Below the pieces are notes generated by a model. That model worked only from the letters and a program-made list of their open reading frames with translations, made no database searches and was not told the DNA's origin. From Bradyrhizobium sp. CB1717 (GTDB taxonomy: Bacteria; Pseudomonadota; Alphaproteobacteria; Rhizobiales; Xanthobacteraceae), in the NCBI RefSeq assembly GCF_029714325.1, contig NZ_CP121666.1, positions 2,604,001 through 2,668,000 on the forward strand: 64,000 nucleotides of DNA, given 5' to 3'. A program made the position numbers and the translations under genes. Below, piece by piece: positions 53,760 through 62,020 of the stretch (position 1 is the stretch's first letter; each line of letters starts with the position of its first letter).

Positions 53760-54089
53760 ATGCTTGAGGCGATTTCATCCACCGCGATTTCCGCAGGCCA
53801 AGCGGCATCCCGCGCCACCGAAACGCAGGCCATCGCGCCGGCTGCGCCGACGTCAATCCAGTCGATCGACGATGTTGGATTCGAGTCGGTGATGAAGCAG
53901 GTGACGACGGACGCGATCGGTACGCTGAAGGCCGGCGAAGCGGCGTCGATCTCGGCGATGCAGGGCAAGGAATCGACGCGGAAGGTCGTGGAAGCATTGA
54001 TGTCGGCCGAGCAGGCCTTGCAGACGGCGGTCGCGGTTCGCGACAAGGTCGTGCAGGCCTACCAGGAAGTCGTCCGGATGTCGATTTGA
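53760..54089 (+). CDS. fliE: Flagellar hook-basal body protein FliE
   Basis: Small rod/MS-ring junction protein, 109 residues. The C-terminal family block SIQSIDDVGFESVMKQVTTDAIGTLKAGEAASISAMQGKESTRKVVEALMSAEQALQTAVAVRDKVVQAYQEVVRMSI is clear, after a 35-residue flexible start rich in Ala. It lies between flgC and flgG as in other rhizobia. Confidence 0.93.
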   Translation: MLEAISSTAISAGQAASRATETQAIAPAAPTSIQSIDDVGFESVMKQVTTDAIGTLKAGEAASISAMQGKESTRKVVEALMSAEQALQTAVAVRDKVVQAYQEVVRMSI

Positions 54090-54107
54090 TCTGAAGGAGT
54101 GGGTTAA

Positions 54108-54896
54108 GTGAAATCGCTCGCCATTGCGGCTACGGGCATGAATGCCCAGCAGACCAATATCGAAGTCATCGCGAACAACATCGCCAACATCAACTCGACG
54201 TCGTACAAGCGGGCGCGCGCCGAATTCACCGATCTGTTCTATCAGATGGACCGCATGCAGGGCGTCGCCAACGTCAACGGTTCGTCGCCGATCCCGGAGG
54301 GCGCCAATCTCGGTCTCGGCGTCAAGTCGGCGGCGATCCGCAAGCTGCACATCCAGGGTGCGCTCACCCAGACCGGCAACCCTTACGACCTCGCGATCAA
54401 CGGTCGCGGCTGGTTCCAGGTGCTGGGCCCCAACAACGAGGTGCAGTACACCCGCGCGGGTTCGTTTAACGTCAATGCCAACAGTCAGCTCGTCACCACC
54501 GACGGCTATCTGCTGGATCCCGCAATCACCATCCCGCAGGGAACGGTCGAGGTCACGGTCAATGCTACCGGCCAGGTATTTGCCAAGCTGGACACGGAAG
54601 TGAACCCGCGGCAGATCGGCCAGCTCAACCTCGCCAATTTCGCCAACGAAGCGGGCCTCGAGCCGCTGGGCAGCAATCTCTATCGCGAGACCACGGCGTC
54701 CGGCACGCCGGTCGTCGGGCTGCCGGGCGATGCCGGCTACGGCAAGATCAATCAGAAATATCTCGAAGCCTCGAACGTCGATCCCGTCAAGGAAATCACC
54801 GAGTTGATCTCGGCGCAGCGCGCCTACGAAATGAACGCCAAGGTCATCCAGGCCTCGGATGAAATGGCCTCGACGGTATCGAAGGGCCTTCGTTAG
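54108..54896 (+). CDS. flgG: Flagellar distal rod protein FlgG
   Basis: Distal rod protein of 262 residues, start GTG 54108 with GAAGGAG upstream. The N-terminal motif [45 protein letters not shown], the central [17 protein letters not shown] and the C-terminal [27 protein letters not shown] are all standard. It is followed 13 bases later by flgA. Confidence 0.96.
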   Translation: MKSLAIAATGMNAQQTNIEVIANNIANINSTSYKRARAEFTDLFYQMDRMQGVANVNGSSPIPEGANLGLGVKSAAIRKLHIQGALTQTGNPYDLAINGRGWFQVLGPNNEVQYTRAGSFNVNANSQLVTTDGYLLDPAITIPQGTVEVTVNATGQVFAKLDTEVNPRQIGQLNLANFANEAGLEPLGSNLYRETTASGTPVVGLPGDAGYGKINQKYLEASNVDPVKEITELISAQRAYEMNAKVIQASDEMASTVSKGLR

Positions 54897-54909
54897 TTCC
54901 GGTGTGTCC

Positions 54910-55386
54910 ATGTTGAACAGGGTGGGCCTGATCGTGCGCGGGTTGGCCGCCGTGCTGCTGGTTCTCGCCTCGGTGCGCGTCGCCGTCGCCGAGGAGAAGC
55001 GGCTTCCCGTGCCTGCCGTCTCGATCCGTGCCGGCGAGCTGATCCGGGACGACATGATCACGGAGCGCGCCTTCGCGCCGAACGTGCTCGGCGTCGCCAT
55101 GTTCATCGAAGGACGCCAGGTCCTGGTCGGTCGCATGGCCCGGCGCGCGCTGCTGCCGGGCCAGCCGATCCCGACCAACTCGGTGGAGGATCCCTGGACC
55201 GTCGCCCGCGGCGCCATGGTCAAGGTCGTCGTCGAAGACAGCGGCCTGTCGATCGTCACTTACGGTTCGGCAATGCAGTCGGGCGCGGCCGGCGCGCTCA
55301 TCCCGGTACGCAACACCGATACCGGCGTGATCATCAGGGGCGTCGTCCAACCGGACGGCACCGTCAAGGTCGTGGACGGATCATGA
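54910..55386 (+). CDS. flgA: Flagellar P-ring assembly chaperone FlgA
   Basis: Periplasmic chaperone for FlgI, 158 residues from MLNRVGLIVRG at 54910, with a signal peptide ending AVA. The SAF-like domain contains VSIRAGELIRDDMITERAFAPN and GRMARRALLPGQPIPTNSVEDPWTVARGAMVKVVVEDSGLSIVTYGSAMQSG. It overlaps flgI by four bases (ATGA). Confidence 0.92.
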   Translation: MLNRVGLIVRGLAAVLLVLASVRVAVAEEKRLPVPAVSIRAGELIRDDMITERAFAPNVLGVAMFIEGRQVLVGRMARRALLPGQPIPTNSVEDPWTVARGAMVKVVVEDSGLSIVTYGSAMQSGAAGALIPVRNTDTGVIIRGVVQPDGTVKVVDGS

Positions 55387-56513
55387 CCAGAGTCCTGCTT
55401 GCGCTCGTCCTGCTGCTTTGCGCCGCCAGCGCCCAGGCCGCCGTCCGCATCAAGGACATTGCCGATATCAAGGGGCTGCGCGAAAACCAGATCGTCGGCT
55501 ATGGCCTCGTCATCGGCCTGAATGGAACCGGCGACACGCTGCGCAATGCCCCGTTCACGGAGCAGTCCCTGCAATCGATGCTCGAGAACATGGGCATCAA
55601 CGTCAGGAACGAAACCACGAGCACCACCAATCCGACGCGCCCGACCACGCTGCGCACGCGCAACGTCGCGGCGGTGATGGTGACGGCAGACCTGCCGCCC
55701 TCGATCGGGCCCGGCGAGCGGATGGACGTGACGGTGTCCTCGCTCGGCGATGCGACCTCGCTGCTCGGCGGCACGCTGGTGATGACGTCGCTGCGCGCCG
55801 CGGACGGTGCGGTCTATGCGGTGGCCCAAGGCGCGGTCACGGTTGCCGGCTACAGCGTGGGCGGCCAGGCCCAGAGCGTCAGCCAGGGCACGCCGACCGC
55901 CGGACGCATTCCGAACGGCGCGCTGGTCGAGCGCGAGGTGCAGGGAAGCCTCCATGAAATGGAGTTCCTGGTGCTGGAGCTCAAGAACCCCGACTTCGTC
56001 ACTGCGACGCGCATCCTGGACGCCGTCAACCGCTACGCCGGCGGCCGCTACCGCTCGCAGATCGCCTTCGAGCGCGACTATCGGACTATCGTGCTGTCGA
56101 AGCCGCGCCATGTTGGCCCGGTCCGCTTCCTGGCGGAAATCGGCGAACTGACGGTTGAACCGGATACTCCGGCGCGGGTGGTGATCAACGAGCGCACCGG
56201 CACGGTGGTGATCGGACGCGACGTGCGGATATCGACGGTTGCGGTGACGCACGGCAATCTGACGGTCCGCGTCACCGAGATGCCCGTGGTGTCGCAGCCG
56301 GCACCGTTCTCGCGGGGCCAGACGGTGGTCGTCCCCCAGACCGTGGTCGAGGCGAACGAGGCCGGATCGCAGGTGGCCATTCTGAGCGGCGTCGACCTCC
56401 AGCGCCTGGTTCGCGGATTGAACCAGATCGGCCTCAAGCCATCGGGCATCATCGCCATTCTCCAGGCGATCAAGACGGCCGGCGCGCTGCAGGCCGATGT
56501 CATCGTCCAATGA
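55383..56513 (+). CDS. flgI: Flagellar P-ring protein FlgI
   Basis: Periplasmic ring protein, 376 residues. Signal MTRVLLALVLLLCAASAQA, then VRIKDIADIKGLRENQIVGYGLVIGLNGTGD, the family start. Conserved blocks ATSLLGGTLVMTSLRAADGAVYAVAQGA and LQRLVRGLNQIGLKPSGIIAILQAIKTAGALQADVIVQ are present. Overlaps flgA by four bases. Confidence 0.96.
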   Translation: MTRVLLALVLLLCAASAQAAVRIKDIADIKGLRENQIVGYGLVIGLNGTGDTLRNAPFTEQSLQSMLENMGINVRNETTSTTNPTRPTTLRTRNVAAVMVTADLPPSIGPGERMDVTVSSLGDATSLLGGTLVMTSLRAADGAVYAVAQGAVTVAGYSVGGQAQSVSQGTPTAGRIPNGALVEREVQGSLHEMEFLVLELKNPDFVTATRILDAVNRYAGGRYRSQIAFERDYRTIVLSKPRHVGPVRFLAEIGELTVEPDTPARVVINERTGTVVIGRDVRISTVAVTHGNLTVRVTEMPVVSQPAPFSRGQTVVVPQTVVEANEAGSQVAILSGVDLQRLVRGLNQIGLKPSGIIAILQAIKTAGALQADVIVQ

Positions 56514-56544
56514 TGCATAAGCGTCGTGCAAGCTTGGTCGCTCA

Positions 56545-57372
56545 ATGCTCAGGTCTCGACCGAGAATCGCACGCGCTCCGATGCTGAAGCTGGATCACAA
56601 AGCCAAACTCCTTCTGCTGGTCGCGGCCGTGGCGCTCACGGGCGCTTCGCCCGTGCTTGCGCTGGATGAAGCCAAGGCGTCGAAGCCGCTCAACCTGCTT
56701 TCCTTCGCGCGTGCTCGCGCGCCAGGACCGCAGAAGCCGGCCCCCGCGTCGCCGATACCGGGCGATAATGCATCAATCCGGGCGGCTGCGTGGGCGGCCG
56801 AAGATTCCGGGCCCGCAACTACCGGCGCGGTGCCGGCACCCGAGCCTCCTGCTTCTGCTCCTGCCCGTGCAGCGGCACCCGCACCAGCTGCCGCGCCCGC
56901 GCGTCCGGCCAAGCCCGGCAGCGTCACGGCGCCGGCGAAGCCTGCACCGCAGCAGGCCGTTGGGTCCGCCGACAACGAGGTCGCCCTGTTCTGCAGCAAC
57001 GTGGCCGATCCCGCCGTCGACGCGAGGCTCGCCTGGCAGATCAAGGAGCTGGAGAAGGCCGAGACCCAGCTCCGCGAGCGGATCGCCGAGGTCGAGGCCA
57101 AGCGCGCCGAATACGAGAAGTGGATGGCGCTGCGCGACGACTTCCTGAAGAAGGCCGAGGCCCAAGTCGTCGAGATCTATTCGCGGATGAAGCCGGACGC
57201 CGCGGCCACCCAGATCGCCGGCATGTCGGACGAGACCGCTGCAGCCGTGCTTGCCAAGCTCAGCCCGAGGAGCTCGAGCGCAATTTTCAACGAGATGGAT
57301 ACGGCGCGCGCCGCGCACCTTGCCGACGTGCTCGGCGGAATGCGCCGCGTGGATGACGGAAAGACCAAATAG
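56545..57372 (+). CDS. motE: MotE-like periplasmic motility protein
   Basis: Protein of 275 residues (ATG 56545; ATG 56581 is equally plausible and gives a cleaner signal, MLKLDHKAKLLLLVAAVALTG ... VLA). After the signal comes a Pro/Ala-rich linker of about 90 residues, then a coiled coil (LAWQIKELEKAETQLRERIAEVEAKRAEYEKWMALRDDFL) and an MgtE N-domain-like end (IYSRMKPDAAATQIAGMSDETAAAVLAKLSPRSSSAIFNEMD). This order fits MotE, described in Sinorhizobium as a chaperone for the motor protein MotC. It lies between flgI and flgH, as there. Confidence 0.8.
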   Translation: MLRSRPRIARAPMLKLDHKAKLLLLVAAVALTGASPVLALDEAKASKPLNLLSFARARAPGPQKPAPASPIPGDNASIRAAAWAAEDSGPATTGAVPAPEPPASAPARAAAPAPAAAPARPAKPGSVTAPAKPAPQQAVGSADNEVALFCSNVADPAVDARLAWQIKELEKAETQLRERIAEVEAKRAEYEKWMALRDDFLKKAEAQVVEIYSRMKPDAAATQIAGMSDETAAAVLAKLSPRSSSAIFNEMDTARAAHLADVLGGMRRVDDGKTK

Positions 57373-58068
57373 ATGAAGAATCTGATCCTCATCCTGTCGC
57401 TCCTGATGCTTGCCGGATGCGTCGGTGACCCGAACGAGATCCTGACCGGTCCGCGATTGTCGCCGGTCGGCAGCGGTCTGAGGACGCAGGCCGATCCGAT
57501 TCCGGTGACGCCGCGCGTGCGCACGCCCGTCAGCTACCGCTCGACCTGGGACGACGGCACCGATCTCTACCGCGATCCCCGCGCGCGGCGCACCGGCGAC
57601 GTCGTGACGGTGATCATCTCGATGCAGGACAAGGCCAAGCTCGACAACAAGACCGATCGCTCGCGCGATTCGCAGATCAAGTTCGGGCTGGACTGGCTGA
57701 TGGACGTCGCGGGATGGAGCGACAAGGGCTCCACCAGCGCCAATCTCAGCACCAACACGCAGATCAAGGGCAACGGTCAGATCGATCGCACCGAGGACAT
57801 CAAGCTGTCCATCGCCGCAATCGTCACCGACGTGTTGCCGAACGGCAATATGATGATCAGCGGTTCGCAGGAATTCCGCGTCAACACCGAGATGCGCGTG
57901 CTCAATGTCGGCGGCATCGTGCGTCCGCGCGATATTTCGCGGACCAACACGATCTCCTACGACAAGATCGCGGAGGCGCGCGTGTCCTATGGTGGTCGCG
58001 GAAACCTGTCTGACGTGCAGCAGCCTGGATGGGGGCATCGGATCTATGACACCGTGGCACCGTTCTGA
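57373..58068 (+). CDS. flgH: Flagellar L-ring protein FlgH
   Basis: Outer-membrane lipoprotein ring subunit, 231 residues. The signal ends in the lipobox LAGC at residue 16. Typical blocks are SLWDDGTDLYRDPRARRTGDVVTVIISMQDKAKLDN and NLSDVQQPGWGHRIYDTVAPF near the C-terminus. It begins one base after the preceding stop. Confidence 0.95.
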   Translation: MKNLILILSLLMLAGCVGDPNEILTGPRLSPVGSGLRTQADPIPVTPRVRTPVSYRSTWDDGTDLYRDPRARRTGDVVTVIISMQDKAKLDNKTDRSRDSQIKFGLDWLMDVAGWSDKGSTSANLSTNTQIKGNGQIDRTEDIKLSIAAIVTDVLPNGNMMISGSQEFRVNTEMRVLNVGGIVRPRDISRTNTISYDKIAEARVSYGGRGNLSDVQQPGWGHRIYDTVAPF

Positions 58069-58110
58069 GGTTCGTGGCGGCATGACCGCGCTGCGAGGGC
58101 AGGGGACGCC

Positions 58111-58554
58111 ATGCGCCTGATTGCGGCCATCCTGGCGCTGACCCTGGTCGCGATCGGTGCGGGCGCACTCGCGGGCCTGCATCTGTTCGCGGCCGCCGAG
58201 CGCGTCGCCGACGCGAAGAAGAGCGCCTCGGAGCCGCCGATCGCGTCAAGCTACGCCGGCAGCGCCCGGCTTCGCAAACTGTCCCCGATCGTGACCAATC
58301 TGGCCGCGCCGGCCAACAACTGGGCCCGCGTCGAGGCCTCCATGGTGACGGAAAGCATGAGCGACGAGGAAGCCGGCATCCTGGCCGCCCATATCAGCGA
58401 GGACATCGTGACCTATCTGCGGTCGTCGTCGGTCACGCAATTCGAGGGATCGCGCGGCCTCCAGCACCTGCGCGACGACCTGACCGAGCGCGCCAATATC
58501 CGCTCGTCCGGCAAGGTCCGCGAATTGATCATAGAGACGTTGGTGATCCAGTGA
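58111..58554 (+). CDS. fliL: Flagellar basal-body-associated protein FliL
   Basis: Stator-associated protein, 147 residues, with one N-terminal membrane helix (LIAAILALTLVAIGAGALAGLHLFAAAERV) and a periplasmic domain. The C-terminal part (AHISEDIVTYLRSSSVTQFEGSRGLQHLRDDLTERANIRSSGKVRELIIETLVIQ) matches FliL, including the terminal LVIQ. It overlaps fliP by four bases (GTGA). Confidence 0.92.
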   Translation: MRLIAAILALTLVAIGAGALAGLHLFAAAERVADAKKSASEPPIASSYAGSARLRKLSPIVTNLAAPANNWARVEASMVTESMSDEEAGILAAHISEDIVTYLRSSSVTQFEGSRGLQHLRDDLTERANIRSSGKVRELIIETLVIQ

Positions 58555-59291
58555 GAGTGAAAGTCCTGCTGCTCGCGTTGCTTCTGGCCGTGCTGCCCGA
58601 GGTGGCGCTGGCCCAGATCCCGGACCTCAACTCGCTGCTGCCTCCCGGCAACGGCTCGACCAGCGGCCGCATCATCCAGCTGATGGCGCTGATCACGGTG
58701 CTGTCGGTAGCGCCGGGGCTGCTCATCATGGTGACGAGCTTCACGCGATTTGCGGTGGCGCTGTCGTTCCTGCGCTCCGGCCTCGGCCTCCAGACCACGC
58801 CGGCCAATCTCGTGATGGTCAGCCTCGCGCTGTTCATGACCTTCTACGTGATGGCGCCGACCTTCGACCGCGCCTGGGAGACCGGCGTCCAGCCTCTCAT
58901 GAAGAACGAGATCTCGGAGGAGGAGGCCTATCTGAAGATCACCGATCCGTTCCGCGAATTCATGCTGGCTCATGTCCGCGACAAGGATCTGCAGACCTTC
59001 GAGTCGCTCGCCGCCGAAAGCTTTCGCAAGAAGTTCGACGACAAGCGCGTCGATCTGCGCGTGATCATTCCGGCCTTCATGATCTCCGAGCTCCGGCGCT
59101 CGTTCGAGATCGGCTTCCTCATCATGCTGCCGTTCCTCGTCATCGACATGATCGTGGCGACGCTGACGATGTCGATGGGCATGATGATGATGCCGCCGAC
59201 GATCCTCGCCCTGCCGTTCAAGATGCTGTTCTTCGTGCTGATCGACGGCTGGAACCTGCTGGCCTCCGGACTGGTGCGGTCGTTCTCGTAG
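58551..59291 (+). CDS. fliP: Flagellar export-gate protein FliP
   Basis: Membrane protein of the type III export gate, 246 residues, start GTG 58551. A cleavable signal (VKVLLLALLLAVLPEVALAQ) is followed by IPDLNSLLPPG, and the family blocks SVAPGLLIMVTSFTRFAVALSFLRSGLGLQTTPANLVMVSLALFMTFYVMAP and PAFMISELRRSFEIGFLIMLPFLVIDMIVATLTMSMGMMMMPP. It ends the operon that runs from motA or flgB. Confidence 0.96.
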   Translation: MRVKVLLLALLLAVLPEVALAQIPDLNSLLPPGNGSTSGRIIQLMALITVLSVAPGLLIMVTSFTRFAVALSFLRSGLGLQTTPANLVMVSLALFMTFYVMAPTFDRAWETGVQPLMKNEISEEEAYLKITDPFREFMLAHVRDKDLQTFESLAAESFRKKFDDKRVDLRVIIPAFMISELRRSFEIGFLIMLPFLVIDMIVATLTMSMGMMMMPPTILALPFKMLFFVLIDGWNLLASGLVRSFS

Positions 59292-59315
59292 CAGCCGCGA
59301 TCGCCGGCCGGCCGG

Positions 59316-59369
59316 TTATGGTTAGCAAGAAGTACCGACTTATGGTTACCGGAGGGTAATGGTAACCAT
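59316..59369. promoter_or_regulatory. Repeated ATGGTTA half-sites upstream of the first flagellin gene
   Basis: TTATGGTTA occurs at 59316-59324 and again at 59340-59348 (24 bp apart). The second copy is part of a perfect inverted repeat ATGGTTACC (59342-59350) / GGTAACCAT (59361-59369) with 10 bases between. The reversed half TAACCAT resembles half of a CtrA box. The position, 37 bases before the shared flagellar element, suggests activator binding at this promoter only; the other two flagellin genes lack it. Confidence 0.5.
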
Positions 59370-59405
59370 ATGATTTTGCTACTAAATTCAAGCCGATCTT
59401 AATCT

Positions 59406-59420
59406 GCGGGCAAGATTTCG
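59406..59420 (+). promoter_or_regulatory. Flagellar element before flagellin gene 1 (weak copy)
   Basis: GCGGGCAAGATTTCG shares CAAG-(1-2 bases)-TTCG and a TAG 10-11 bases after CAAG with the copies at 60624 and 61876. Distance to the start codon (135 bases) is close to theirs. Confidence 0.4.
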
Positions 59421-59466
59421 CGTGCTAGCAATGCGGCACGGCGGGTTGGACCTCACCCACATCAGT

Positions 59467-59550
59467 CCAAAGGCATGATGCCGCCCCTCCGTACCGGTGA
59501 AAGCCCGGTATGTCCCCTCGTGAAAATGTAACGCGTACATAAAGGGACAT
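59467..59550 (+). promoter_or_regulatory. Conserved leader RNA of flagellin gene 1
   Basis: A box AAAGGCATGATGCCGCCC (59469-59486) is followed by a hairpin with stem TACCGG/CCGGTA (59492-59497, 59505-59510) and loop TGAAAGC. The next bases, ATGTCCC (59510-59516), pair with GGGACAT (59544-59550), which contains the ribosome site AAGGGA. The structure could hide the start region; the same plan recurs in genes 2 and 3. Confidence 0.7.
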
Positions 59551-59555
59551 TCGCA

Positions 59556-60503
59556 ATGTCAAGCCTGCTTACGAACTCGACCGCCATGACCGCGCTCCAG
59601 ACCCTGCGGTCTGTCAGCTCGCAGCTCGCCACCACGCAGACCCGCATCTCCACCGGCCAGCGCGTGTCGACCGCTTCGGACAACGCTGCCTATTGGTCGA
59701 TCGCAACCTCGATGCGCTCCGACAACGCCGCGCTCGCCGCCGTCTCCGACTCGCTCGGTCTGTCCGCCGCGACCGTCGACACCGAATACACCGCTCTGAA
59801 CACGGTCATCGGCGACAAGGACTCCGGCCTGACCAAGCTGCAGGCGCTGCTGGTCGAAGCCAAGACCGCCGGTATCGACCGCTCCAAGATCCAGGCAGAC
59901 GTCACCCAGATCCAGGCGCAGCTGAAGTCGACGGCCAACTCGGCCACGATCAACGGCATCAACTGGCTGAGCATCGACGTCACGCCCTCGTCGTCCACGG
60001 CCACGCCGACGAGCTTCAACCTCGTGTCGTCGTACTCGCGTGTCGGCAGCACGCCCACCATCGGTACCATCACCGTGACGACCGCCACCTACGCGCTCTA
60101 CACCACCGGCGGCTCAACGGCCAGCGGCATCCTGGATACGGTGACCGGCAACAGCACGACCGGGTTCGCGTCGGTTTCCTCGCTCAACATCGGCTCGCTG
60201 ACCGACTCGGCGACCGACCAGGCCAAGCTCGACGGCTACATCGCGCAGGTCACCGCCGCAATCGGCACGGTTGCCTCGGCCGCCGCCAATCTCGGTGCGG
60301 TCAAGAACCGTATCTCGACCAACACGGAGTTCGTCAAGAACCTGATGGACTCGGTGGATCGTGGTATCGGCCAGCTCGTCGACGCCGACATGAACCAGGA
60401 GTCCACCCGTCTGTCGGCCCTCCAGGTCCAGCAGCAGCTCGGCGTTCAGGCGCTCTCGATCGCCAACAACAGCAGCCAGAGCATCCTGTCGCTGTTCCGC
60501 TAA
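59556..60503 (+). CDS. lafA: Flagellin 1 (lateral, LafA-type)
   Basis: Filament protein of 315 residues. Both conserved ends are present: the N-terminal coiled coil (SSLLTNSTAMTALQTLRSVSSQLATTQTRISTGQRVSTASDNAAYWSIATSMRSDNAALAAVSD) and the C-terminal one (AAANLGAVKNRISTNTEFVKNLMDSVDRGIGQLVDADMNQESTRLSALQVQQQLGVQALSIANNSSQSILSLFR). The variable middle is short and rich in Thr/Ser. The size suits the thin lateral flagellin of Bradyrhizobium rather than the large subpolar one. It is about 85% like the two next flagellins by eye. Confidence 0.95.
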   Translation: MSSLLTNSTAMTALQTLRSVSSQLATTQTRISTGQRVSTASDNAAYWSIATSMRSDNAALAAVSDSLGLSAATVDTEYTALNTVIGDKDSGLTKLQALLVEAKTAGIDRSKIQADVTQIQAQLKSTANSATINGINWLSIDVTPSSSTATPTSFNLVSSYSRVGSTPTIGTITVTTATYALYTTGGSTASGILDTVTGNSTTGFASVSSLNIGSLTDSATDQAKLDGYIAQVTAAIGTVASAAANLGAVKNRISTNTEFVKNLMDSVDRGIGQLVDADMNQESTRLSALQVQQQLGVQALSIANNSSQSILSLFR

Positions 60504-60522
60504 ACTTCAGGTCATCTGGAGA

Positions 60523-60559
60523 GGGCCGCGCTTCTCGCGAAGCGCGGCCCTTTTTTTTG
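60523..60559 (+). terminator. Terminator of flagellin gene 1
   Basis: Perfect 12-bp stem AGGGCCGCGCTT/AAGCGCGGCCCT with a CTCGCG loop and a run of eight T. Confidence 0.95.
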
Positions 60560-60623
60560 GGCGTGACGCCGCGTCCGCGCCATGATCCAGGCTCGGTGTT
60601 GCAACTGAGGCACAGAGCCACAA

Positions 60624-60640
60624 GCCTCGCACAAGCTTCG
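60624..60640 (+). promoter_or_regulatory. Flagellar element before flagellin gene 2
   Basis: GCCTCGCACAAGCTTCG, the best match to the shared element, 137 bases before the start codon; TAG lies 10 bases after its CAAG. It is repeated almost exactly before gene 3. Confidence 0.55.
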
Positions 60641-60692
60641 ACGGATAGCCTCACCGCTACGACAGGTTGGGTCCTTCACCGCATTTCGGTGA

Positions 60693-60772
60693 CCCAAAGG
60701 CATGACGCCGCCCTGCCGTACCGGTGCAAGCCCGGTATGTCCCCAAACTCAATTCAATCGTCAAAGGGACAT
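60693..60772 (+). promoter_or_regulatory. Conserved leader RNA of flagellin gene 2
   Basis: Same plan as gene 1: AAAGGCATGACGCCGCCC box, TACCGG/CCGGTA stem (60719-60724, 60732-60737) with loop TGCAAGC, then TGTCCC (60738-60743) pairing with GGGACA (60766-60771) that covers the ribosome site. Start codon at 60778. Confidence 0.7.
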
Positions 60773-60777
60773 CAAAA

Positions 60778-61728
60778 ATGGGTTCTAGCCTTCTCACCAA
60801 CTCGTCTGCAATGACCGCGCTGCAGACCCTCCGCAACGTCAGCTCGCAGCTTGCGACCACGCAGAACCGGATCTCGACCGGCCAGCGCGTGTCGACCGCT
60901 TCGGATAACTCCGCCTATTGGTCGATCGCGACCTCGATGCGCTCCGACAACGCCGCGCTCTCCGCGGTCTCCGACTCGCTCGGTCTGTCGGCCGCGATGG
61001 TCGACACCGAATACACCGCTCTGAACACGGTCATCGGCGACAAGGAGTCTGGCCTGACCAAGCTCCAGGCGCTGCTGGTCGAAGCCAAGACCGCCGGTAT
61101 CGACCGGACCAAGATCCAGTCGGAAGTCACCCAGATCCAGCAGGATATGAAGCTCAAGGCCAGCTCGGCCACGATCAACGGCATCAACTGGCTGAGCATC
61201 GACGTTACGCCCTCGTCGTCCACGGCCACGCCGACGACCTTCAACCTCGTGTCGTCGTACTCGCGTGTCGGCGGTACGCCCACGATCGGCTCCATCACGG
61301 TGACGACCGCCACCTTCGCGCTCTACACCACCGGCGGCTCAACCACGTCCGGCATCCTGGATACGGTGACCGGCAACAGCACGACCGGGTTCGCATCGGT
61401 CGCCACGCTCGCCATCGGCTCGCTGACCGACTCGGCGACTGACCAGGCCAAGCTCGACGGCTACATCAACCAGGTCACCGCAGCGATCAACACGGTTGCC
61501 TCGGCCGCCGCCAATCTCGGTGCCGTCAAGAACCGTATCGCGACCAACACCGAATTCGTCAAGAACCTGATGGACTCCGTGGATCGCGGTATCGGCCAGC
61601 TCGTCGACGCCGACATGAACGCGGAATCGACGCGCCTGCAGGCGCTTCAGACCCAGCAGCAGCTCGGCGTCCAGGCGCTCTCGATCGCCAACCAGAACAG
61701 CCAGAGCATCCTGTCGCTGTTCCGCTAA
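60778..61728 (+). CDS. lafA: Flagellin 2 (lateral, LafA-type)
   Basis: Filament protein of 316 residues from MGSSLLTNSSAM at 60778; the upstream extension of the frame runs through the leader and is not used, since AAGGGA lies 8 bases before this ATG. It has the same conserved ends as flagellin 1. By direct reading it differs from flagellin 3 at only three residues (Gly/Ser at 2, Val/Ile near 261, Arg/Lys at the end). It has its own leader and terminator, so it is an independent transcription unit. Confidence 0.95.
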   Translation: MGSSLLTNSSAMTALQTLRNVSSQLATTQNRISTGQRVSTASDNSAYWSIATSMRSDNAALSAVSDSLGLSAAMVDTEYTALNTVIGDKESGLTKLQALLVEAKTAGIDRTKIQSEVTQIQQDMKLKASSATINGINWLSIDVTPSSSTATPTTFNLVSSYSRVGGTPTIGSITVTTATFALYTTGGSTTSGILDTVTGNSTTGFASVATLAIGSLTDSATDQAKLDGYINQVTAAINTVASAAANLGAVKNRIATNTEFVKNLMDSVDRGIGQLVDADMNAESTRLQALQTQQQLGVQALSIANQNSQSILSLFR

Positions 61729-61745
61729 GCTTCAAACCATCGCAG

Positions 61746-61779
61746 AGGGCCGCGCTTCGCGAGAAGCGCGGCCCTTTTT
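61746..61779 (+). terminator. Terminator of flagellin gene 2
   Basis: The same 12-bp stem AGGGCCGCGCTT/AAGCGCGGCCCT as after gene 1, with loop CGCGAG and five T. The reuse of the stem shows that the unit was duplicated with its terminator. Confidence 0.95.
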
Positions 61780-61875
61780 CATTTGGTGTGCGTTGGTCGC
61801 GCGCCATGACTTTCGCACCTCGCCCCTCGTACGTCGATTTGACGCACCCTGTTGCGGTCCGGTCACGGGGCACAA

Positions 61876-61892
61876 GCCTCGCACAAACTTCG
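61876..61892 (+). promoter_or_regulatory. Flagellar element before flagellin gene 3
   Basis: GCCTCGCACAAACTTCG, one base different from the gene 2 copy, 128 bases before the start codon. Confidence 0.55.
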
Positions 61893-61938
61893 CATGCTAT
61901 CGCCACCGTTACGTCAGGTTGAGCGCGCTTTTCCGCAG

Positions 61939-62015
61939 CCCAAAGGCATGATGCCGCCCTGTCGTACCGGTGTAAGCCCGGTATGTCCCTAACAATTCAA
62001 TCTTCAAAGGGGCGT
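61939..62015 (+). promoter_or_regulatory. Conserved leader RNA of flagellin gene 3
   Basis: AAAGGCATGATGCCGCCC box, TACCGG/CCGGTA stem (61965-61970, 61978-61983) with loop TGTAAGC, then TGTCCCT (61984-61990) opposite AGGGGCG (62008-62014). Two A-to-G changes in the second strand keep pairing as U-G, which supports a selected base-paired state over the ribosome site. Confidence 0.7.
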
Positions 62016-62020
62016 CAAGA

